Shown in pieces: positions 1 through 4,389 of a stretch of 5,253 nt of DNA (position 1 is the stretch's first letter; each line of letters starts with the position of its first letter). The translations under genes and the position numbers were made by a program. Source of the stretch: an uncultured Saprospiraceae bacterium (lineage in GTDB: Bacteria > Bacteroidota > Bacteroidia > Chitinophagales > Saprospiraceae). The notes beneath the pieces were generated by a model. It was not told the DNA's origin. It worked only from the letters and a program-made list of their open reading frames with translations, and ran no database searches. The stretch lies in assembly GCA_937921525.1 (NCBI GenBank), contig CAKZUM010000253.1, positions 1 through 5,253 on the forward strand. Reading direction: 5' to 3'.

Positions 1-156
1 AGAACTACAGTAGATGCACTTGTTGCACCAGGTGCCACGGAAGTTTTATTAGGAGCAATACCTTTAGAAGGAATGGATGTAATTATTGATCCACTAAAAC
101 AAGAATTGAGATTACCACCTTCCAGACCGTATATAGCGCAGACGATACTAAAGTAA
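1..156 (+). CDS. Clan AA (retropepsin-like) aspartic protease, C-terminal end only
   Basis: The frame is open from base 1 to a TAA at 154-156 and gives the last 51 residues of a protein whose start lies outside the window. The segment VLLGAIPLEGMDVIIDP matches the C-terminal half of small clan AA aspartic proteases, where a hydrophobic LLG-x-x-x-L/M-E stretch is followed by a short strand ending in DP and a basic/polar tail. The catalytic D-T/S-G motif would lie upstream and cannot be checked. Known family members are single-domain, retropepsin-fold proteins of poorly known role in bacteria. The next reading frame begins 4 nt after the stop on the same strand, so co-transcription with the downstream genes is likely. 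Family recognition rests on a short segment, so confidence is moderate. Confidence 0.65.
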   Translation, partial: RTTVDALVAPGATEVLLGAIPLEGMDVIIDPLKQELRLPPSRPYIAQTILK

Positions 157-160
157 TAAA

Positions 161-372
161 ATGTTCAACTACACCAAAGATAGCTGGAAAAAACACGGCA
201 TCGTATTTGGATTTTTGATGTTTCTCTGTAATTCCGTTTTTGTATTTGGAACAAAAGAAATGGCATTACTGGAAAAAAATTATTTGCCTATCTTACTATA
301 TAGATAATTGGCGGTTTGTTATATTCTTATTTTGCCTACCGATGGCAATCAAAAAAAATGAATGACAATTAA
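161..372 (+). pseudogene. Small two-helix membrane protein gene, apparently frameshifted
   Basis: An ATG at 161 opens a 48-residue frame starting MFNYTKDSWKKHG, followed by a hydrophobic stretch (about residues 13-31), and stopping at TAA 305-307. A second hydrophobic segment continues without a break in another frame from 304: IIGGLLYSYFAYRWQSKK, ending at TAA 370-372. Joined, the two parts give a protein of about 70 residues with the layout of small Bacteroidota membrane proteins: a short W/K-rich head, helix, charged loop, then a helix with an I-I-G-G-L-L motif and a basic tail. One missing base near 299-304 (for example in TATATAGATAA) would restore the frame as ...LLY-x-IIGGLL.... The shift cannot lie in the A7 run at 273-279, because the second frame has a stop (TAG) at 301-303. 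The restored end overlaps the sufS start by 11 bp. A sequencing error is as possible as a real mutation. The function is unknown. Confidence 0.55.
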
Positions 373-1612
373 TACAATCAATAAAAATAACACGACGGTA
401 GACTTCGAGAAAATTCGAGCAGACTTCCCTTTGCTACAAAGAGATATGAATGGCAAACCGATCGTTTTTTTAGATAGTGGAGCATCTAGCCAGAAGCCAC
501 AATATGTCATTGATGCCATGAATGAGTATTATACGAATCAGCATGCCAATGTACATAGAGGAGTTTATCGTTTAAGTCAAGAAGCAACAGATGCCTTTGA
601 AAAGAGTAGACACTTAGCACAGCAATTTATTAATGCACCATCAGAGAAAGAAGTGCTGTTTGTGAGCGGGACGACAGATGGAATTAATTTAGTAGCTTCT
701 TCTTATGGTAGAAAATTTTTGAAAGAGGGAGATGAAGTATTGATTTCTGCTATGGAACATCACTCTAACATTGTTCCTTGGCAAATGGCCTGTGAATTGG
801 CAGGTGCTCATTTAAAAGTGATTCCAATCAATGATGAAGGAGAATTGTTGATGGAAGAATTTGATCAGCTATTAAACGAACGAACAAAGATAGTAGCGGT
901 TAATCATATCTCTAATTCTTTAGGAACGATCAATCCAGTTGAGGCAATTATAGAAAAAGCACATGCTATAGGCGTTCCTGTTTTAGTCGATGGCGCACAG
1001 GCGGCACCCCATATGAAAATAGATGTACAAGCCCTAGATGCAGACTTTTATACTTTTTCAGGACATAAAGTATTTGGCCCTACTGGTATCGGTATTTTAT
1101 ATGGAAAAGAAAAATGGCTCAACGCCATGCCTCCTTATAAAGGGGGTGGAGATATGATCGAAACCTGCACTTTTGAAAAAACAACTTACAATGAATTGCC
1201 GCATAAATTTGAAGCAGGCACACCTGATATAGCAGGAGTTATTGGTTTAGGCGCAGCGATAGAATATGTGCAGCAAATAGGACATGAAGCGATAGGACAA
1301 CATGAACAAGAACTGTTGGAATATGCAACAGTGGAATTAAAAAAAATAGAAGGTGTCCGATTAATCGGAACGGCCAAAAATAAAGCAAGTGTTATCTCTT
1401 TTTTATTAGATGGTTCTCATCCTTACGACGTTGGAACTATATTAGATAAGTTAGGAATTGCAGTCCGCACAGGCCACCACTGCACACAGCCGTTAATGAA
1501 ACGTCTAGGAGTGCCAGGTACAATTAGAGCTTCTTTTGCCTTTTATAATAACAAAGAAGATATTGATAAATTAGTCGAAGGGGTAAAGCGAGCAAAGCGA
1601 ATGCTTTTGTAA
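362..1612 (+). CDS. sufS: Cysteine desulfurase SufS (PLP-dependent, group II)
   Basis: A full-length 416-residue cysteine desulfurase. It removes sulfur from L-cysteine, yielding alanine and an enzyme-bound persulfide for Fe-S cluster assembly; it acts in the cytosol as a dimer. Visible landmarks, numbered from the ATG at 362: the PLP-stacking histidine in MEHHSNIVPW (His133), VDGAQ (Asp210, Gln213) holding the cofactor, the Schiff-base lysine in FSGHKVFGPTG (Lys236), and the catalytic cysteine in RTGHHCTQPLM (Cys374) after Arg369. All sit a constant 10 residues beyond the E. coli SufS positions (123, 200, 203, 226, 359, 364), so the core is collinear and the N-terminus is only slightly longer. 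The RxGHHC signature and the short cysteine loop separate SufS from IscS/NifS. The next gene is its partner sufE. The start overlaps the end of the preceding small membrane frame, which suggests coupled expression. Confidence 0.97.
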   Translation: MTINTINKNNTTVDFEKIRADFPLLQRDMNGKPIVFLDSGASSQKPQYVIDAMNEYYTNQHANVHRGVYRLSQEATDAFEKSRHLAQQFINAPSEKEVLFVSGTTDGINLVASSYGRKFLKEGDEVLISAMEHHSNIVPWQMACELAGAHLKVIPINDEGELLMEEFDQLLNERTKIVAVNHISNSLGTINPVEAIIEKAHAIGVPVLVDGAQAAPHMKIDVQALDADFYTFSGHKVFGPTGIGILYGKEKWLNAMPPYKGGGDMIETCTFEKTTYNELPHKFEAGTPDIAGVIGLGAAIEYVQQIGHEAIGQHEQELLEYATVELKKIEGVRLIGTAKNKASVISFLLDGSHPYDVGTILDKLGIAVRTGHHCTQPLMKRLGVPGTIRASFAFYNNKEDIDKLVEGVKRAKRMLL

Positions 1613-1685
1613 GTAATAGGTAAGAAGTAATAGGTAATAAATGTGAGTAGTTACCTATTACTTCTTACCTATTACTTCTTACTTA
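1611..1685. repeat. Heptamer-built perfect inverted repeat between sufS and sufE
   Basis: The arms 1611-1637 and 1651-1677 are exact reverse complements over 27 bp, separated by a 13-nt loop. Each arm is itself tandem 7-bp words. On the left at 1613, 1620, 1627 and 1634 these are GTAATAG, GTAAGAA, GTAATAG, GTAATAA. On the right at 1651, 1658, 1665, 1672 and 1679 they are TTACCTA, TTACTTC, TTACCTA, TTACTTC, TTACTTA. The left arm begins inside the sufS stop codon and the right-hand words end 8 nt before the sufE start. In RNA this would be a long A-U-rich hairpin. It has no U-run typical of a terminator, so it looks like a small repeat element, perhaps affecting mRNA processing or stability. 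The coordinates and pairing are read directly; the role is inference. Confidence 0.9.
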
Positions 1686-1693
1686 AAAAAAAT

Positions 1694-2104
1694 ATGTCTA
1701 TTAACGAAATACAAGACGAGATCATAGAAGAATTCGATCTGTTTGATGATTGGATGGATCGCTATGAATATATTATTGATCTGGGTAAGAAGTTACCCCT
1801 GATAGATGCTTCTTTAAAAACAGAAGAACGATTGATAAAGGGCTGTCAAAGTTTGGTATGGTTGAATGCGAAACAAGAAGAAGATAAAATAATTTTTACA
1901 GCAGACAGCGATGCGATTATTACCAAAGGAATTATCGCTTTATTAGTTCGAGTATTATCTAATCAGAATGCCAAAGATATTGCGGAGACAGAATTATACT
2001 TTATAGATAAGATTGGGTTAAAAGAACATCTTTCGCCTAATCGTTCTAATGGATTAGTGAGTATGGTGAAGCAGATGAAATTATATGGCGCTGCATTAAA
2101 ATAA
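1694..2104 (+). CDS. sufE: SufE, sulfur acceptor and activator of SufS
   Basis: A 136-residue SufE-family protein. It accepts the persulfide sulfur from the SufS active-site cysteine, stimulates SufS turnover and passes sulfur to the SufBCD scaffold. The key residue is Cys51 in LIKGCQSLVWL, the same position as the acceptor cysteine of E. coli SufE. The family's N-terminal F-x-x-x-x-D-W-x-x-R-Y-E-Y-I-I-x-L-G-K-x-L-P block is present at about residues 14-35, and the length is normal. The start at 1694 is preferred over an in-frame ATG at 1643 because the intervening 17 residues are encoded by the inverted repeat and are a low-complexity Leu/Tyr string unlike any SufE. The true start follows an A-rich leader. 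It lies directly downstream of sufS and 8 nt before the next gene. Confidence 0.95.
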   Translation: MSINEIQDEIIEEFDLFDDWMDRYEYIIDLGKKLPLIDASLKTEERLIKGCQSLVWLNAKQEEDKIIFTADSDAIITKGIIALLVRVLSNQNAKDIAETELYFIDKIGLKEHLSPNRSNGLVSMVKQMKLYGAALK

Positions 2105-2112
2105 TTCTTGAT

Positions 2113-2349
2113 ATGGAGTTAATGCAACATAGCCGTTCCTACTTAATCGCTGGTATTGTATTATTATTGATGGGGCTTTTGGGTTTGGCTGTTATGCACG
2201 GAGAAATACCTTATCTGAAATACCCCTTAGATTATACTTTAGAGAACGAAGATTTGGTTGGGTGGATATTAGGGTTATCTGTTTTGAGTTTTTATGTGCA
2301 TATCAAGAAACGAGCAGAAGAAAAAGTTAAAATAAATGAGTCTAGATAA
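2113..2349 (+). CDS. Small two-helix membrane protein in the SUF cluster, function unknown
   Basis: A 78-residue protein not recognised as a named family. Two hydrophobic segments are visible, about residues 10-28 (LIAGIVLLLMGLLGLAVM) and 46-63 (DLVGWILGLSVLSFYVHI), joined by an acidic and aromatic loop with YPLDYTLENED. The tail after residue 64 is strongly basic then acidic (KKRAEEKVK), so the C-terminus is probably cytoplasmic with both ends on the same side. It starts 8 nt after sufE, and its last 14 bp overlap the start of the DUF59 gene, which argues for a real, translationally coupled gene. An alternative start is Met4 at 2122. No cysteine or histidine motif suggests metal binding (only His6, His29 and His63). 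A role in the SUF pathway is suggested by position alone. Confidence 0.75.
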   Translation: MELMQHSRSYLIAGIVLLLMGLLGLAVMHGEIPYLKYPLDYTLENEDLVGWILGLSVLSFYVHIKKRAEEKVKINESR

Positions 2350-2653
2350 AGAAAAAATAAAAGAACAAATCTACGATCAAATCCGTACAGTATTTGACCC
2401 AGAGATTCCAGTGAACATATTGGAATTGGGCTTGATCTATAAAGTAGAAGTAAAGGATGATGGACAAGTGTATTTAGAAATGACTTTAACTTCTCCAGCC
2501 TGTCCTGTGGCAGAATCTTTACCTATGGAAGTACAAGAAAAAGCGAGTAGTGTAGAGGGGGTGATCGATGTAGATTTACGGGTAGTATTTGATCCACCTT
2601 GGTCCAAAGATTTGATGAGCGAAGATGCTCGGTTTGCTTTAGATATGATGTAA
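2336..2653 (+). CDS. DUF59/MIP18-family SUF Fe-S assembly protein (SufT-like)
   Basis: A 105-residue single-domain DUF59 protein of the type found with suf genes. Family members (SufT, and the MIP18/Fam96 proteins in eukaryotes) help Fe-S cluster maturation or carry clusters to client proteins in the cytosol. Seen here: the DPEIPV motif at residues 21-26 followed by ILELGLIY (28-35), the conserved cysteine in TLTSPACPVAESLP (Cys56), and FDPPWSKDLMSEDAR at 85-99, a typical C-terminal end for SUF-associated members. PaaD, a phenylacetate oxygenase protein, shares the fold but is longer with extra C-terminal cysteines, which are absent. The start ATG at 2336 lies inside the end of the preceding membrane gene. 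The length fits a complete stand-alone domain. Confidence 0.92.
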   Translation: MSLDKEKIKEQIYDQIRTVFDPEIPVNILELGLIYKVEVKDDGQVYLEMTLTSPACPVAESLPMEVQEKASSVEGVIDVDLRVVFDPPWSKDLMSEDARFALDMM

Positions 2654-2656
2654 TAA

Positions 2657-2721
2657 AAATGGAAAATGATGAATGGTAAATCTAGTACAGCCATTTAACA
2701 TTTACCATTTACCATTTAAAA
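2657..2721. repeat. Second heptamer-built inverted repeat, before the Rrf2 gene
   Basis: The arms 2657-2681 and 2693-2717 pair at 21 of 25 positions (22 with one G-U), with an 11-nt loop. They are again made of 7-bp words. On the left at 2657, 2664, 2671 and 2678 these are AAATGGA, AAATGAT, GAATGGT, AAATCTA. On the right at 2694, 2701, 2708 and 2715 they are TTTAACA, TTTACCA, TTTACCA, TTTAAAA. The element begins 3 nt after the DUF59 stop and ends 5 nt before the regulator's ATG. The design and position copy the repeat at 1611-1685, although the words differ and this copy has mismatches. It has no terminator-like U-run. A role as a repeat element or an mRNA-processing hairpin is inferred. Confidence 0.8.
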
Positions 2722-2726
2722 TAATT

Positions 2727-3206
2727 ATGAAAATTTCTTCACAAGACGAATACGGTTTACGAATATTGTTGCGCATTGCCCGAGCGGATGCGGAGAAGGG
2801 ATTGAGTATTCCACAATTAAGTGAATTAGAAGGTTTATCAGAACCATATGTTGGTAAGTTAACTCGTGCCTTACGATTAGGAGAATTGGTGCAAAGTACG
2901 CGTGGACAAAAAGGAGGATACGTGTTAGCTAAAGCAGCGAATGAAATAACCATCAATAGTGCATTGACGGTTTTGGGTGGAAAGTTATATGATGCGGAGT
3001 TTTGTGGTAGCCACTCAGGGGTTGGGCAGTTATGCACTAATTCTGTAGATTGTTCTGTGCGGTCTTTATGGAAAATGGTACAATTTACTTTGGATAATTT
3101 ATTGGAAAAAGTAACACTAGCTGATTTAATGGATACGGAGACACAGTCTAATTTGAAATTGGTAGAGTTGTTAAAAAATAATGCGATATTGAGTGCCTTG
3201 CAATAA
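2727..3206 (+). CDS. Rrf2/IscR-family transcriptional regulator, probable Fe-S sensor of the suf genes
   Basis: A 159-residue Rrf2-family regulator. The N-terminal winged helix is clear: MKISSQDEYGLRILLRIA, SIPQLSELEGLSEPYVGKL (recognition region, about 28-45), then the wing with TRGQKGGYVLAK (58-69). A C-terminal helix follows DCSVRSLW (108-115), and TLADLMD (130-136) is the usual Rrf2 ending. Three cysteines, 93, 103 and 109 (C-x9-C-x5-C), lie where IscR, NsrR and related proteins bind a cluster; Glu8 is in the place used as an extra ligand in some members. Cluster binding is inferred. The start at 2727 follows A-rich sequence; an in-frame ATG at 2673 would add 18 residues encoded by the inverted repeat, so it is rejected. 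Position last in the SUF run suggests feedback control of this or the wider suf operon. No operator is visible here, as the operon promoter lies upstream of the window. Confidence 0.92.
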   Translation: MKISSQDEYGLRILLRIARADAEKGLSIPQLSELEGLSEPYVGKLTRALRLGELVQSTRGQKGGYVLAKAANEITINSALTVLGGKLYDAEFCGSHSGVGQLCTNSVDCSVRSLWKMVQFTLDNLLEKVTLADLMDTETQSNLKLVELLKNNAILSALQ

Positions 3207-3227
3207 GGAATAAATTATAGTATTTAT

Positions 3228-3249
3228 AAAAAAAGTCCTATAGGTTTTT
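3228..3249. terminator. Weak possible bidirectional terminator between convergent genes
   Basis: An A7 run (3228-3234), a small CC-TATA-GG hairpin core (3237-3244) and a T5 run (3245-3249) lie in the 57-nt gap between the converging Rrf2 and hydrolase genes. The A and T runs can pair if a 2-nt GT bulge is allowed, giving a tract of T on the exit side for either strand. The G-C content of the stem is very low, so this is a tentative call supported mainly by position. Confidence 0.35.
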
Positions 3250-3263
3250 GAACTTTCTTTGTA

Positions 3264-4025
3264 TTAAATACGCTCACTCAACCACCCCAAAACCTCCCGC
3301 AAATGAGCCCCATCCAATTGATGCGCCCCTTCATGTTCCTTATAAATTACATTCGTAGCACCTACTTTTTCTAATTTTGTTTTTAAATCACGTCCATCTT
3401 GTATAGGCAACACCTTATCTTTTTTTCCGTGACTGATAAATAAATCTACTTTCCCAATAGCTGCTGCTGTAGCCATATTTTTATCTGTAGCTAAAGGAAC
3501 TTGTCCGCTTAATAAAACAGCCCCTCTAATTTTTTCGGGAGCAGTCATAACGATAGTAGAACTCATAATGGCCCCTTGACTGAAGCCCAGTAAGAAAACT
3601 TTATTTTTGTCGGCATTATAAAAGTCAACAACTTCATCTATTACAGTTGATAGTTTCTTTCTTGCTTTTTCCTCTTCTACTGGTTTAATATCTAAACCAT
3701 TTTCCACAAATTCAATGGGATACCAACAATAGGAATCAGGTCGTAATTCAATTGGTGAACGGAGACTAACAACCAAAAAACGAGGATCAAAATAAGGCGC
3801 TAAGGGTTCATGTAAATCTCGTTCATTCGCACCAAAGCCGTGTAATATAATGATTAACGGTGGACGATCTGTTTTTGTAGTAGGCTGTCGGACTAAGTGG
3901 GGAAGAGATATTGGTGTTTTTTGTTGGGTTTCTACTTTTTGTTGTGGAGTAGATTTAATCTCTGTTGCGGATTGGCAGGAAAAGAGGGTTATAGAAAGGG
4001 AAATAAAAAGAAAGAAATATTTCAT
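3264..4025 (-). CDS. Lipoprotein serine hydrolase, phospholipase/carboxylesterase family
   Basis: A 253-residue alpha/beta hydrolase of the Abhydrolase_2 (carboxylesterase/acyl-thioesterase) family with a lipoprotein leader. The signal segment MKYFFLFISLSITLFSC has a lipobox-like LFSC, so Cys17 is the predicted lipidated residue; a polar Gln/Thr/Lys linker runs to about residue 50. Catalytic features: LHGFGANERDL (61-71, oxyanion region), the nucleophile elbow GFSQG (Ser149), Asp203 in SHGKKDKVLP, and His235 in EGAHQLDG, giving a complete Ser-Asp-His triad. Family enzymes of about 200-220 residues are mostly cytosolic; the extra 40-odd residues here are the export leader, pointing to action at the envelope on esters or lipids. 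The substrate cannot be told from sequence. It is convergent with the SUF genes and probably a separate transcription unit; no clear promoter was found upstream. Confidence 0.9.
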   Translation of the reverse strand: MKYFFLFISLSITLFSCQSATEIKSTPQQKVETQQKTPISLPHLVRQPTTKTDRPPLIIILHGFGANERDLHEPLAPYFDPRFLVVSLRSPIELRPDSYCWYPIEFVENGLDIKPVEEEKARKKLSTVIDEVVDFYNADKNKVFLLGFSQGAIMSSTIVMTAPEKIRGAVLLSGQVPLATDKNMATAAAIGKVDLFISHGKKDKVLPIQDGRDLKTKLEKVGATNVIYKEHEGAHQLDGAHLREVLGWLSERI

Positions 4026-4170
4026 AATTAAACTTTATAACGTTGTTATTTATGCTTTAGAAGTTGTTTAAGAATGTAGACTGAAATCAGTTGTAAGTGC
4101 TTGGTTGTTAGGACACAGTCTTTTTTATTTTTCGTAGCCTTACAGGCTGACCGAGAATGGTGTTTTTGAC

Positions 4171-4203
4171 AGACTTCCCAAGTTTTCAAAACTTGGTAAG
4201 TCT
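4171..4203. repeat. Near-perfect 33-bp palindrome, hairpin-forming
   Basis: The sequence is symmetric about C4187. The arms 4171-4186 and 4188-4203 pair at 15 of 16 positions, the only mismatch being C4177 against T4197. The core reads CAAGTTTT-C-AAAACTTG, flanked by AGACTT and AAGTCT. The same hairpin forms on both strands. Palindromes of this kind occur as dispersed repeats in some Bacteroidota genomes, but copy number cannot be judged from one window. A protein-binding palindrome is another possibility. Confidence 0.75.
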
Positions 4204-4265
4204 TGGTTAATACAGTAACTGATTATTAAAATAGCTAGATAAAAGTCTATATAAACTAGTTTAAT

Positions 4266-4294
4266 TTGTCTAGTAACAGGAAGTTGCTAGACAA
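4266..4294 (+). repeat. 12-bp stem, 5-nt loop hairpin upstream of the gene at 4390
   Basis: The arms 4266-4277 (TTGTCTAGTAAC) and 4283-4294 (GTTGCTAGACAA) pair along all 12 positions in plus-strand RNA, including one G-U pair at 4274/4286; the loop is AGGAA. On the minus strand the same position would be an A-C mismatch, so the helix is best as plus-strand RNA. It lies 95 nt before the ATG at 4390 and could fall in that gene's 5' leader. No U-run follows, so it is not a standard terminator. Confidence 0.6.
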
Positions 4295-4389
4295 GAAAAC
4301 TCCGTATCTCCATATCTCTAGCCCTCCCTGCCCAAATTATAACTACCTCCACTACTCAAATACTAACAAAAGTACTATATTTAAACCCT

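Larger units (their letters stand above)
4026..4389. other. Divergent intergenic region, 364 bp, no gene seen
   Basis: No convincing coding frame was found on either strand between the divergent hydrolase and the gene at 4390. A plus-strand frame at 3850-4071 enters from the left but is antisense to the hydrolase and has no recognisable features. The region should hold the promoters of both flanking genes, but no good match to the Bacteroidota TTG / TAnnTTTG pattern at proper spacing was seen. It does contain several inverted repeats: two strong ones (annotated separately), a smaller AGCC-TTACA-GGCT at 4136-4148, and AGACTG (4078-4083) facing CAGTCT (4116-4121) just before a run of T. Confidence 0.7.

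Noticed and set aside
273..307. Programmed frameshift at the A7 run or at TATATAGATAA
   Set aside because: A shift at A7 meets a stop at 301-303 before the second helix, and no slippery heptamer exists at 299-305; a real indel or read error fits better.
303..365. Alternative third frame ending in a TGA that overlaps the sufS ATG (ATGA)
   Set aside because: Also open after the break, but its sequence lacks the I-I-G-G-L-L helix and basic tail expected of the small membrane protein; kept only as a less likely continuation.
1186..1377. Minus-strand open frame of 63 codons inside sufS
   Set aside because: Antisense to a firmly identified gene; Cys/Ser/Pro-rich shadow translation with no recognisable motif.
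1611..1685. Tandem repeats considered as a CRISPR array or terminator
   Set aside because: The repeats are only 7 bp with no spacers, and the hairpin lacks a G-C-rich stem with a U-run; the next gene clearly belongs to the same pathway.
2437..2694. Minus-strand open frame of 85 codons over the DUF59 gene and the second hairpin
   Set aside because: Antisense to a conserved gene, with its start falling in the repeat; composition is shadow-like.
2702..3037. Minus-strand open frame of 111 codons over the Rrf2 gene
   Set aside because: Antisense to a clear winged-helix regulator; no family features.
3850..4071. Plus-strand open frame of 73 codons overlapping the hydrolase start
   Set aside because: It is antisense to the signal peptide and N-terminus of the lipoprotein and matches nothing known.
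4078..4126. AGACTG/CAGTCT followed by a T run as a terminator
   Set aside because: The 6-bp arms are 32 nt apart and no plus-strand gene ends here that would need it.
4360..4370. CAAAAGTA as a minus-strand TAnnTTTG promoter element for the hydrolase
   Set aside because: It lies more than 330 nt from the hydrolase start and the nearest TTG partner is at the wrong spacing.
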